Assembly (NCBI GenBank): GCA_018114805.1
Contig: CP073042.1
Coordinates: 3,968,001-4,032,000, forward strand
DNA from: Candidatus Streptomyces philanthi
GTDB taxonomy: Bacteria; Actinomycetota; Actinomycetes; Streptomycetales; Streptomycetaceae
Reading direction: 5' to 3'
DNA length: 64,000 bases
The translations under genes were made by a program, and so were the position numbers. Numbering within the stretch: the stretch's first letter is position 1; every line of letters begins with the position of its first letter. This document shows positions 47,191 through 56,318 of this stretch, in pieces. Under the pieces are notes generated by a model. The model worked only from the letters and a program-made list of their open reading frames with translations. It did no database searches and was not told the origin of the DNA.

Positions 47191-47299
47191 GGTCGGCTCC
47201 AACTCTTCCTTCGGCTTGGATTATTTGAAGGGTTACGCGCTGTGGGCCACGCTGAATCCCCCCGGTAGTGATGTCGCTACGGAGAGCAGCGGTATCGCC

Positions 47300-47629
47300 A
47301 TGTCCTCCACCCCTGTCCCCACGCCGTCCGATGAGAAGTTGACCGCGCCCGTCGCCTCGTACGAGGGCGCGACGCGAGCAGATCAGCAGGCAACCGTGTT
47401 GGTGGCACAAGAGATCAACTCGCTTGCGAAAATCCGGTGTTCAGGTGGCAATTGCCAGGCCATCCGCATGGTTGGCGAGCGGGTCAAGACGTTCCGCGCC
47501 TCCATTCAGCACCGTAAGGCCAACGGGCTTTCGCGTGTCCAGCGTCTTCGCGAACATCCCCTCGAACGGGTACCCAGACAGCGGAGGTCCGGGCCGCGTG
47601 GTGCCGGGCGAGGTGACTCAGCGTGCTGA
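47300..47629 (+). CDS. Unknown small protein divergent from the second DUF5753 regulator
   Basis: A 109-aa frame MSSTPVPTPSDEKLTAPVAS ... GAGRGDSAC with a helical centre (TRADQQATVLVAQEINSLA) and no known domain. Its stop overlaps the next start (GTGCTGA), suggesting coupling. A shift to another frame in the second half would give a product ending closer to the next gene, so the C-terminal half is uncertain. Confidence 0.45.
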   Translation: MSSTPVPTPSDEKLTAPVASYEGATRADQQATVLVAQEINSLAKIRCSGGNCQAIRMVGERVKTFRASIQHRKANGLSRVQRLREHPLERVPRQRRSGPRGAGRGDSAC

Positions 47630-47944
47630 GCCGTCGCGTCTTCGAGGGCGCGCACCGCGTCGTCGTGCGCGGCCTGGCGCTCCGCTTCTTCCTGCGTACC
47701 GACGACACGTGGTCGCCGGTCACCGACACTGACTTCCAGCACGCCTACGAACTCGCGCTCTTCGACCCCGACGCGCTGGGCAAGGACGTGCTCTACCCCA
47801 ACCGCGCGCCGGGTCGAACACAGCACGGTCGAGGGCTGGTTCTGGTCCAATGGCAGGGACACGTGCGGGCTGTGCACCTTCGATGACAGGAGCCCCGAGG
47901 AGTGTGCCGGCATGTCCCAGATCGCGGGCGGGACGGGGCCGTGA
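47623..47944 (+). pseudogene. Unknown conserved protein, copy B (frameshifted)
   Basis: Paralogue of the 24487 gene: VLSRRVFEGAHRVVVRGLAL, TDTDFQHAYELALFDPDALG, KDVLYPN, then after a base error near 47805 RVEHSTVEGWFWSNG and LCTFDDRSPEECAGM in the neighbouring frame. Repaired ~106 aa. Its TGA overlaps the next start (GTGA). No domain recognised; conserved aromatic WFWS and Cys pattern. Confidence 0.6.
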
Positions 47945-48408
47945 CGCGTCCCCGTCAGACGTGGGTCCACCTGTTGGTGTGGCGCCTCGCCGACCCGTCC
48001 AACCCGCTCGACGTCAGCCGGTCCTGGCCGCACGTGCTCCAGGTCGTCCAGGACGAGCGGCCCGCGCCGCCGGGCGTCATCCTGCGGCCCGGCGAACCCA
48101 TCCCGTACGCCGCGGGGCGGGTGGCGACCGCGTTGGGGTTGCGCGCGCCGGAGCCGTTGCGGCTGCTGGCCGTCGACCAACAGCCGGCCGAACCGGGCCA
48201 CGAGGAGCAGGTGGGCCTGGTCTTCGATGGCGGCTGGCTCGCCGCCGGCGGCCCGCCGCCCTGCGACGACTGCGGGCGGCCCCACACGGTGTGGACGCCG
48301 ATGCGTGACGTCGGCCGCGTCGCCCTGGCCCACGCCTTCCGCGCGCTGCTCACCGGCCGGCACACGGCGGCGGTGCTGTGGCGCGGCGGCCTGCCCGACG
48401 AGGGTTGA
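47941..48408 (+). CDS. Nudix-fold-like protein with degenerate Nudix box
   Basis: An intact 155-aa protein. The pattern resembles Streptomyces Nudix hydrolases: an N-terminal strand region WVHLLVWRLADPS, a position-matched PGVILRPGEPIPYAAGRVAT + ALGLR where the Nudix box (GX5EX7REUXEEXGU) should be, then LRLLAVDQQPAEPGHEEQV + GLVFDGGW typical of the family. The box lacks the metal-binding REUxEE glutamates, so catalysis is unlikely. A CDDCGRPH Cys pair is inserted later. Coupled to the preceding gene by GTGA. Confidence 0.6.
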   Translation: MTRPRQTWVHLLVWRLADPSNPLDVSRSWPHVLQVVQDERPAPPGVILRPGEPIPYAAGRVATALGLRAPEPLRLLAVDQQPAEPGHEEQVGLVFDGGWLAAGGPPPCDDCGRPHTVWTPMRDVGRVALAHAFRALLTGRHTAAVLWRGGLPDEG

Positions 48409-48413
48409 CCCGT

Positions 48414-48440
48414 CCCTGCCGGGCCGACCGCCCGGCAGGG
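48414..48440. terminator. Hairpin terminator
   Basis: Perfect 11-bp stem CCCTGCCGGGC / GCCCGGCAGGG, loop CGACC, ending the small-gene operon. Confidence 0.75.
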
Positions 48441-48511
48441 CCCCGACCAGCGCGAACACCGCCCGCCCGGCCCGCCGCCCCGCACGGGAGACGCTCGGGG
48501 TCAGGCCCCGC

Positions 48512-49090
48512 TCACAGCCCCGCCAGCGTGAGGTCCACCGTGCTCAGCAACGCGTCCCGGTCGTCACTGGCCCGCGCCAGCACCCGTAGCCCGTAGTATG
48601 CGGTCTGCGCCTGGCGGGCCAGGGCGCGGGCGTCGCGGTCGGCGCGGATCTCGCCGGTGCTCTGGCCGAAGGTCAGCACCGCGCACAACTCGTCCTCCAC
48701 CCGCCCGAAGTTGCCCCGTACGGCCTCCCTGACCTCCGGGTCGCTGCCGGCAGCCTCGATGGCCGAGTTGACGGCGAAGCAGCCGCGCGGGCTCTCGCCG
48801 TCCAGGTCGGCGTCGATGGCCTCCACCATTAGCTTGCGCAGCCGTTCGCGCACCGGGCCCGGCCGCTGGAGCACCTCCACCTGGCGGGCGGTGGCGGTCT
48901 CGCAGTACCGGCGCAGGGCGCGTACGAAGAGTTGCCGCTTGCCGCCGAAGGTATTGTACAGGCTCGACGGGGCGAGCCCCGTGCTCTGGCTCAGCTCGCG
49001 GGTCGAGGTCGCCTCGTACCCGTGCCGCCAGAACGTCTCCGTCGCCGCGTCCACGACGCGGCCCTCCTCGAACGCACGTGGCCTGGCCAT
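48512..49090 (-). CDS. TetR/AcrR family transcriptional regulator
   Basis: An intact 192-aa repressor. The HTH lies in the first 50 residues: ATETFWRHGYEATSTRELSQ, STGLAPSSLYNTFGGKRQLF. The C-terminal ligand domain (CFAVNSAIEAAGSDPEV, LRVLARASDDRDALL) resembles the TetR_C_6-type regulators of efflux genes. Divergence is absent: the RidA-MFS genes upstream run in the same direction, so it may be the regulator of that unit. Confidence 0.92.
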   Translation of the reverse strand: MARPRAFEEGRVVDAATETFWRHGYEATSTRELSQSTGLAPSSLYNTFGGKRQLFVRALRRYCETATARQVEVLQRPGPVRERLRKLMVEAIDADLDGESPRGCFAVNSAIEAAGSDPEVREAVRGNFGRVEDELCAVLTFGQSTGEIRADRDARALARQAQTAYYGLRVLARASDDRDALLSTVDLTLAGL

Positions 49091-49141
49091 GACGTCACGG
49101 TAAGGGTTTTGTAGCGCCCGTACAAAACCCTGGGGCCGCGG

Positions 49142-49582
49142 TCACCGGGCGCGGCCGGCCCTGGCCAGCGCCACTGCCTCGATCTCGATTAGCCACCGGG
49201 GGTCCGCGAGCGCGGCGACCTGGACGAAGGACTCGGCGGGGAAGGGCGCGGTGGGGTAGTGCTGGGCGCGCAGGGCGCCGAAGGCGTCCTGGTGGGCGAC
49301 GTCGGTGACGAAGACCGTGAGCTTGACGAGCTGGTCGAGCCCGGAGCCCGTGCTGGCCAGCACCGTGGCCAGGTTGGCGAACGCCTGCTGGGCCTGCGTC
49401 GTGAAGTCGCCGACGCCGACGGTCGCGCCGTGCGCGTCGACGGGCGCCTGGCCCGAGGTGAAGACTAACTCCCCGACCCGGACGGCCAGCGATATCCCGG
49501 CTGACTCGTACCAGTCGGGATCGGCGGTGACGCGGGTACGGACGGTGGGGGTGGTGTGAGGGATGAGGGAAGACGAAGACAT
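49142..49582 (-). CDS. RidA family protein (second in window)
   Basis: A 146-aa Rid-superfamily protein: ISLAVRVGELVFTSGQAPVD, TTQAQQAFANLATVLASTGS, LDQLVKLTVFVTDVAHQDAF and a C-terminal PRWLIEIEAVAL. The usual catalytic Arg of RidA is replaced in the terminal region, as in other Rid subgroups. It has its own GAGGAG site 7 nt before the ATG, and its SD overlaps the probable stop of the upstream MFS gene. Confidence 0.88.
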   Translation of the reverse strand: MSSSSLIPHTTPTVRTRVTADPDWYESAGISLAVRVGELVFTSGQAPVDAHGATVGVGDFTTQAQQAFANLATVLASTGSGLDQLVKLTVFVTDVAHQDAFGALRAQHYPTAPFPAESFVQVAALADPRWLIEIEAVALARAGRAR

Positions 49583-49593
49583 GGTGTGACTCC

Positions 49594-50877
49594 TCAGTTC
49601 GGTGCTGGTGGTCGAGGCCGGGGTTGAGGTCGTGGCCAGTGCCGTCAGGCGTCTGAGCCGAGCAAGCGGGGCGGGGGTGCGGTCCTGCACGGCGAGGGTG
49701 TCGGCGGGACGTACGGGCGAGGCGTTGGCGGTGCGGGCGGCGAGGTGGGCCGCCCACAGGGTGCCGGCGCAGCCGGCGACGGCCAGCGCGACGCCCACCC
49801 AGGCCACCGAGGTGAAGCCGTACCCCGCGTCGATCACCACGCCGCCGAGCATCGGGGCCAGCGTGTTGCCGACGTTGAAGGCGGCCGTGTTGGTGGCGCC
49901 CGCCAGCGTCGGCGCCTCCGGCGCGAGGGCGAAAACGCGTGACTGGAGCGCCGGGTTGGTCACCCAGGCGACGAAGCCGAGGACGAAGGCCAGCCCGACC
50001 GCGACCGCCGCGCGCCGCGCCGTGAGGGCCAGCGCCCCGGAGAGAGGACCAGCCCGCCGAGTCCCCACCCGAGCGTGCGCAGCGGGTGCGCCTCGGCGAG
50101 CCGGCCGCCGACCGTGATGCCCAGCAACCCGCCGACCCCGAACAGCGCCAGCACGGCCGGCACCCACCCCTCGGCGAGCCCGCTCACCTCCGTCAGCAGC
50201 GACGTCAGATAGCTGAAGGTGACGATGACCGCGCCGAAGGTGAACGCCGTGATCGCGTACGAGAGCCACAGGTGCGGCCTGGCCATGCCGCGCAGTTCGG
50301 CGCGGGCGGAGACGGTGGGAACGTGCGCCCCGCGCCCGGCGGGGACGGCGAGCACCGTCCAGACCAAGCTGACCAGCGTCGCGACGGCCACCGCCCAGAA
50401 CGCGGCCCGCCACCCCGCGTGCTGGCTGAGCAGCGTGCCCGCCGGGACGCCCACGATGGTCGCGAGCGTGAGCCCGCCGGCCACCGTGGCGACGGCCCGA
50501 CCGGTGGCGCCGGCCGGCGCGAGGCTCACCGCCGCGGCCAGGGCGACGCCCCAGCAGCCGGCGTAGACGAGGGCGCTGATGACGCGGGTCGCGAACAGCA
50601 CCCCGTAACCGGGCGCGAGCGCGCCCACGACGTGCGCGGCGATGAAGACGGCCTGGAGCGCGACGAGCGCGGTGCGGCGCGGCCAGCGCAGCGTGGTGAG
50701 GGCGAGCAGCGGCGCGCCGACGACCATGCCGATGGCGAAGGCGGAGATCAGCAACCCCGCGTCGGGAATGGAGACGCCCAGGTCGTCGGCCATGCCCGGG
50801 AGCAGCCCGGAGAGCATGAACTCGGAGGTCCCCTGAGTGAAGATTACGAAGCCGAGGACGTAGACCTGCAGCGGCAC
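49594..50877 (-). pseudogene. MFS transporter, AraJ/Cmx-type (frameshifted)
   Basis: A 12-helix DHA1 exporter. N-terminus MPLQVYVLGFVIFTQGTSEF is the standard start of the chloramphenicol/arabinose-efflux-like branch, with LSGLLPGMADDLGVSIPDAG, RPHLWLSYAITAFTFGAV, and after a shift near 50043 LGFVAWVTNPALQSRVFALA and NTAAFNVGNTLAPMLGGVVI. The expected stop (AAC-TGA overlapping the ridA SD, 49594-49596) is out of frame in the printed sequence, so a second error lies near the 3' end and the frame otherwise runs into ridA. Confidence 0.85.
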
Positions 50878-51095
50878 GATGTTCCTCCGGTGGGGTCGGT
50901 GCGGTGGGGTCGGGGGAGCGGCGGGCGCGTTGTGGAGCGCGCGCTTCAGAAGTGGGGCGCGAGGGTGCCCGTTGCATGTTGTGAAGCGGTCGCTTCAAAA
51001 CGTGGGCGCACCATGATCGGACGGGGACGCGCGAACGCCCCGCGGTCCCGGCGCGCGGCCGGGACGACGGGGCGGAGAGGCGGGGGCGGGCCGGG

Positions 51096-52195
51096 TCAGC
51101 GGGCGATGTCGGCGTAGCCGACGATGTCCTTCGGGTCGCGCGAGCCCGGGCCGGTGTACTGCGCCGACGGGCGGACCAGGCGCCCGGTGCGCTTCTGCTC
51201 CAGGATGTGCGCGCTCCAGTCGGCCGTGCGGGCGCAGGTGAACATCGAGGTGAACATGTGCGCCGGGACCTCCGCGAAGTCCAGCACGATCGCCGCCCAG
51301 AACTCCACGTTGGTGGCCAGCACCCGGTCCGGCCGGCGCGCGTGCAGCTCCTCGAGGGCGGCCTTCTCCAGCGCCTCGGCCACCTCGAAGCGCGGCGCGC
51401 CCAACTCGCGGGCGGTGCGGCGCAGGACGCGGGCGCGCGGGTCCTCGGCCCGGTAGACCCGGTGCCCGAAGCCCATCAGCCGCTCGCCACGGTCGAGCGC
51501 GCCCTTGACGTACGCGCTCGCGTCGCCGGTCCGCTCGATCTCCTCGATCATGCCGAGGAAGCGGGACGGGGCCCCGCCGTGCAACGGGCCCGACATCGCG
51601 CCCACCGCGCCCGAGAGCGCGGCGGCCACGTCGGAGCCGGTGGAGCCGATGACCCGGGCGGTGAACGTGGAGGCGTTCATGCCGTGCTCGGCCGCCGAGG
51701 TCCAGTACGCGTCCACGGCCGCCACGTGCTTCGGGTCGGGCTCGCCGCGCCAGCGCCGCATGAAGCGCTCCACGACGGTCTCGGCCTTGTCGATCTCGCG
51801 CTGCGGCACCATCGGCAGCCCCTGGCCGCGCGCCGACTGCGCCACGTACGACAAGCGCCATCACGGCCGCGCACGCCAGGTCCTCGCTAGCCTGCTCCTC
51901 GTCGATGTCGAGCAGCGGTTTCAGGCCCCACACGGGCGCCAGCATGGCCAGCGCGGACTGCACGTACCCGGATGTCGCCGGAGTGCACGGGAATCGGGAA
52001 CGGCTCGGCGGGCGGCAGCCCGGGGTTGAACGCCCCGTCCACCAGCAGGCCCCACACGTTCCCGAACGAGACGTGGCCCACCAGGTCCTCGATGTCCACG
52101 CCGCGATAGCGGAGGGCGCCGCCTTCCTTGTCGGGTTCGGCGATCTCCGTTTCGAACGCGACGACTCCTTCAAGTCCGGGTATGAAGTCGGACAT
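51096..52195 (-). pseudogene. citA: Citrate synthase 2 (two frameshifts)
   Basis: Condenses acetyl-CoA and oxaloacetate to citrate; cytosolic. Short actinobacterial citrate synthase (~366 aa when repaired). Seen: FIPGLEGVVAFETEIAEPDK, LRYRGVDIEDLV, active-site His in GPLHGGAPSR and MGFGHRVYRAEDPRARV, and catalytic Asp region VLDFAEVPAHMFTSMF. Frame changes near 51972 and 51853, and codon GCT-AGC at 51887-51890 lies in a CTAG. Divergent from pdxH. Being a conserved core enzyme, its disruption argues for sequence error. Confidence 0.93.
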
Positions 52196-52539
52196 CAGGC
52201 GGCTCCTCTGAGAGTGGTCGACAAAGCGGCTTGTGACCAAGTTGTCAAGGAATGGGGGAGCCGGCGCGGTTTCACGGCCGCGGGTGCGGCTCGCGATCCG
52301 CGACGACCGCCCCTCGGCGCCGGCCCCGCGCGACGTGGCGGTCATCCAGTCGCGTGCGGAGCCGGCCCGGACGGTGAAGTGGTGCGGCTCGGTCCAGGAC
52401 CGGACACGATAGTTGGTGGTGTCCGGAGGCGACAGTGGGCCAGTCGATGATTTTGGTGGGTTCGCCACCTGCGGGGAAGCGTGAGAAGAGGCACACTGCC
52501 CCCTTCCACCCGAGAGGATTACGGCGGGTCCCCACTGGG

Positions 52540-52569
52540 GCAGCATGCGGGGTCTGCCCCGCATGCTGC
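52540..52569. promoter_or_regulatory. Perfect 13-bp inverted repeat abutting the pdxH start
   Basis: GCAGCATGCGGGG-TCTG-CCCCGCATGCTGC, ending 5 nt before the pdxH ATG where the ribosome site should be. Could be an operator or an mRNA hairpin occluding initiation. Confidence 0.75.
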
Positions 52570-52574
52570 AAGAT

Positions 52575-53267
52575 ATGCGCGTGTCCCATGCCGACCCGCA
52601 GCAGCCGCGCGTCCATGACCCCGCCGCCATGCGTGAGCACTACCGCGGCGCCGGGCTCCTCGAATCCGACCTCGCCGCCATGCCCTTCGCCCAGTTCACC
52701 CACTGGTTCGAAGAGGCCGTCACCAGCGGCCTGCACGAGCCGAACGCGATGGTCGTCAGCACCGTCGACGAGGCGGGCCGCCCCCACTCCCGTACTGTCC
52801 TGCTCAAGGGCTACGACGACCGCGGCTTCGTGTTCTTCACCAACTACGGCTCCCGCAAGGGCCGTCACCTCGCCGCCAACCCCGCGGTCTCGCTGCTCTT
52901 CCCCTGGCACCCGGTCGACCGCCAGGTCATTATCACCGGCACCGTGCGGCGCACCGGGCGGGACGAGACGGCGGCGTACTTCCGTACCCGCCCACACGGC
53001 TCCCAACTGGGCGCCTGGGCGAGCCACCAGTCCGAGGTGATCGGCTCCCGCGCCGAACTCGACCGCATGTACGCTGAACTCGCCGACCGCTACCCGCCGA
53101 ACGAGCAGGTCCCGGTGCCCCCGCAGTGGGGCGGCTTCCGCGTCACCCCCGACTCGGTGGAGTTCTGGCAGGGCCGCGCCAACCGCCTCCACGACCGCCT
53201 GCGCTACGTCCGTACGTCCGAGCCCGAACCCGCGCACTCCTGGCGCGTCGAACGCCTCTGCCCGTGA
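52575..53267 (+). CDS. pdxH: Pyridoxamine 5'-phosphate oxidase
   Basis: An FMN enzyme oxidising pyridoxamine/pyridoxine 5'-phosphate to PLP. The intact 230-aa protein shows PHSRTVLLKGYDDRGFVFFT, FTNYGSRKGRHLAANP, LFPWHPVDRQVIITGTV, GSQLGAWASHQSEVI, WGGFRVTPDSVEFWQGRANR and the invariant C-terminus WRVERLCP. ATG at 52575 (or GTG at 52581) is taken instead of one ten codons upstream, which lies inside the hairpin. No Shine-Dalgarno is visible apart from the hairpin. Confidence 0.97.
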   Translation: MRVSHADPQQPRVHDPAAMREHYRGAGLLESDLAAMPFAQFTHWFEEAVTSGLHEPNAMVVSTVDEAGRPHSRTVLLKGYDDRGFVFFTNYGSRKGRHLAANPAVSLLFPWHPVDRQVIITGTVRRTGRDETAAYFRTRPHGSQLGAWASHQSEVIGSRAELDRMYAELADRYPPNEQVPVPPQWGGFRVTPDSVEFWQGRANRLHDRLRYVRTSEPEPAHSWRVERLCP

Positions 53268-53373
53268 CGGGTCGGCGCCAGCCACTCACCGGGCCACACG
53301 GGGCCGAACGGGGCTACATCGGTTTTCTCGGTCCCACCGGTCCCCATCGCTCCCGCCGGGCTCCACCGGCTCC

Positions 53374-53913
53374 TCAGATCTCCGGGACCGGGGGCGGGGC
53401 CGGGGGCGCCGGCGGGCGCTCGATGGTGAACACGCGGGTGACCGGATTGACCCGGGCCGGCAGCACCGTCCCCGGCGTGGCCCCGCCGAATTGGTACCGC
53501 AGAACCTCGGCGCCGCACTCGAAGGGCGTGAACCCGGGGCCGCTGACGCGCATCGACAGCCGGACCTGGAAGTGGTGGTCGTTGCTCGGCGGGGCGGAGG
53601 AGACCGCCAGGAGCAGGGCGGATGCGTCGACGCCGAGTGCGGCGAGCTGGAGCGTGGCCCGCAGCTCCGCGCGTGCGGAGGCAACTGTGGACCATCCGAC
53701 ACTGGCGACGAACGCCGCGAGCAAGGGCGAGCCCGGCGCCGACCCACGTCCACCCGACGCCGCTCTCGCCGAACTCCGCGTGCGGGCGACGACGTAACCG
53801 CAGGCTCCTCCCGCGCCCAGGAACAGGGCGGCGCCCACGGCGCACGCGATGGCCGTGATCACAGGGCCCTGGGGGTCGAGCAGGACCGGTTCTTCGGCGC
53901 GGGCGGTGGCCAT
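53374..53913 (-). CDS. Unknown single-pass membrane protein
   Basis: A 179-aa protein. A membrane helix near residues 18-45 (VITAIACAVGAALFLGAGGA) follows a short cytosolic N-terminus; the remainder is beta-rich (HHFQVRLSMRVSGPGFTPFE) and ends in a Pro-rich tail (PPAPPAPPPVPEI). No known domain. Convergent with pdxH. Confidence 0.6.
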   Translation of the reverse strand: MATARAEEPVLLDPQGPVITAIACAVGAALFLGAGGACGYVVARTRSSARAASGGRGSAPGSPLLAAFVASVGWSTVASARAELRATLQLAALGVDASALLLAVSSAPPSNDHHFQVRLSMRVSGPGFTPFECGAEVLRYQFGGATPGTVLPARVNPVTRVFTIERPPAPPAPPPVPEI

Positions 53914-54040
53914 GGCTGCACCCTAGCCAAGGCGACGGGGCGGACGTCAGGGGCCGACCCGATTACGTGCGGGCGGCCCGATCGCGTACGAGCGGGGAAC
54001 GGGGGTGCGGGGGTCCGCCGGGGAGCCCCGGGAAAAAGAC

Positions 54041-54113
54041 GACCCGCGAGTCGCTTCCCGGCGCGCCTGGTGGCGCATCGGGGCCGGTCGGACGTACCGG
54101 CGACTCGCGGGTC
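54041..54113. other. Long stem-loop: 14-bp perfect inverted repeat
   Basis: GACCCGCGAGTCGC at 54041-54054 pairs exactly with 54100-54113 around a 45-nt GC-rich interior. It lies in the gene-free region 53914-54602, not next to a stop codon, so it may be an RNA structure or protein-binding site rather than a terminator. Confidence 0.55.
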
Positions 54114-54238
54114 GGGTGACTGCTTGGGATTGGCCAGCCGCACACAGCATTCGTGTGCACGTCCGGCGTTACGCGGCCTGTTCCCGCCGGGCTCCGCGCC
54201 GCGGAGTCGGGGGGAAGGCGAGATGCGACGTCGGGCGA

Positions 54239-54277
54239 CTAGCGCGCAGTCACCTCACGCGTCCGGATTTCGTACAT
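54239..54277 (-). CDS. Possible 12-codon ORF with strong ribosome site
   Basis: AAGGGAGGTGG lies 8 nt before an ATG opening MYEIRTREVTAR-stop on the minus strand. The same frame is open upstream to 54484 but with un-Streptomyces-like codons. It may be a tiny peptide, a leader, or the stub of a deleted gene. Confidence 0.25.
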   Translation of the reverse strand: MYEIRTREVTAR

Positions 54278-54602
54278 CGGCCGAACCACCTCCCTTCTCG
54301 TATACCTCAAGCCTAAGAACCCCTCCGCGGCCTCACAACCGAATTTCCGGCAGGCAACGATTTCGCTGAAGGTGGTGTGGTGCGCGTCACGTTCGAGTTG
54401 AATATCTCGTCGTGTGGCTGTCGCGCGCACGGCCCGCCGCACCCGCCCCATCCGTCGTGCGGCCGCTCCCGGACCGCATGGCACGCCTCGGACACTCGAA
54501 CACCTCAGACCTTCGGTTCCTCAGTTCTTTTCAGCTCCCTTCAGATCTTTCCTACCGAGAGCCACGTCCCGCCCGTTCAGCACGACAAGCAGGGGGTGAC
54601 CG

Positions 54603-56182
54603 GTGACCGCTTCGCCACGCTCCGAGCCCCCCGTTCCTCGGGTTCCCCACCCGCGTCCGACGCCGTCGATCCCGCCGGCGACCCGGCACCCGACCCGTCC
54701 GGCGCCGGCCCGGGGGGCGCCGGCCCCGACCGCCCGGCCGAACCGGGACGACTCCGACCTGCTCGCGGCCCTGCTCGACGGCATGGACGCCGCGCTGTGC
54801 GCGTTCGACGCGGACGGCACCGTCACCCACTGGAACCGGGAGGCGGAACGCATGCTCGGCTGGTCCGCCGACGAGGCGGTCGGCCGGCGCGGCCTGGCCG
54901 GCTGGGCGGTGCGGTCGGCCGACGCGGCCGAGGCCGAGGCGCTGCTCCTGGGCGCGATGCGGGCGCAGGGCCGCCAGGTGCACGAGTTCGCGCTGCTGAC
55001 CAAGGACTGCGGCCGGGTCCTGGTCCGTACCCAGTCCGCCGCCGTACCCGGCGCGGACGGCAAGGCCGCCGGCGTGTACTGCGCCTTCAGCGAGGTGCAC
55101 ACCCAGATCGACCTGGAGCGCTCCATCGCGCTGAGCGAGGCGCTGTTCGAGGACGCGTCCTGGGGCGTGGTCATGGTCGACGCCGACCTGCGCTCCGCGG
55201 TCGTCAACGGCCACGCGGCGCGCTCGCTGGGCGCCGGCCGCGCCACGCTGCTCGGCCGCCCGCTCGGGGAACTCCTCGACCAGGGCATGGAGGAGGTGGA
55301 GAGCGCCTTCCAGCACGTGCTCGCGGAGGGCGCGCCGCCCGAGCCGACCGAGATCTGGGTGACCGTCCGCGGCGAGGGCGCCGACCTCGGCCAGCCGCCC
55401 CCGCGCCGCTGTTGGCGCAGCGGCTCCTTACGGCTGGCCTCGTCGCTCACGGAGGAGGCGGTCCCGCTCGGCGTGGCCTGGATCTTCCGCGACGTGACGG
55501 AGGCCAAGCGGGCCGAGCAGGAAAGGGCCCGGACGCGCTTCCGGAGCAACCAACTGCACCGCGCCGCGCGGGCCGCTGCCGAGTGCGAGGACCCGTTCGA
55601 GGCGGCCACCGTCTACCTCGACTTCGCCCTCGCTGGCTTCGCCGACCACGCCCTGATCGACCTCGTCCGCGAGCCGTCATCGGGCCGTCCGGGCCAGCCG
55701 GGCGCGGAGGCGGGCGCGGACGGGGTGGAGGCCGACCGCTCGTCGGCCGGGGACCCCGAGGCCGCCGGCCCGGCGCTGCCGGACCGGCCGCCGATCGTGC
55801 TCGTCCGCGCGGTGGCCGCCCCCGCCGGAGCCGCCACCGGCATCGGCCCCAACGCCCCCGCCGGCAGCACCGACGGCATCCCGGTGGCGTACGCGGCGGG
55901 CCACCCCGCGCTCCAGGCCGCCGACCGCGGCGGCTCCGTGCGCGCCAGCGCGAGCCGCGCCGACGAGGAGGTCAGCACCCAGTGGGCGGCGGCGCGCAAG
56001 TGGCCGAGCGGCACGGTGCACGGCCTTGCGCGGTACTCCGGAGCCGGGGCCGCACCCTGGGCGTGGCCTCCTTCCTGCGCGGCGCCAGCCGCCGCGCCTT
56101 CGACCGCGCGGACGCGGCGTACGCGGAGGACGTGGCGGTCCGCGTCGCCGCGGCGATCGACCTGGCCCAGCGGTTGCGCTGA
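54603..56182 (+). pseudogene. PAS-domain signalling protein with GAF-like C-terminus (frameshift near 3' end)
   Basis: A soluble sensor protein of ~525 aa. Proline-rich N-terminus, PAS 1 (LLDGMDAALCAFDADGTVTHWN, ERMLGWSADEAVGRRG), PAS 2 (FEDASWGVVMVDADLRSAVV ... VAWIFRDVTEAKRAEQERAR), then a GAF-like region ending, after a shift near 56025, LGVASFLRGASRRAFDRADA and AAIDLAQRLR. No kinase or phosphatase domain is present, so it may be a partner-switching type sensor truncated relative to SpoIIE-like proteins. TTA codon 276 (55428-55430) implies bldA control. Start GTG at 54603 with AGGGGGTGACC before it. Confidence 0.83.
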
Positions 56183-56318
56183 CGCCGGGCGCTTGACCGG
56201 GCGGGTCGGAGCCGCTGGCGCGCGCCGGCGGGGGCGGGGCGCGCGGAGCGTCGGGGCGTACCGGGTCGGCCACCGGCCGGACGTACGGGGGTGGGCGGCT
56301 CAGCGCCGGCAGGAGATC

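Noticed and set aside
54377..56182. A 601-codon frame starting before the PAS gene
   Set aside because: Only its last ~55 codons match the PAS protein; the rest is a shadow of the 54603 frame.
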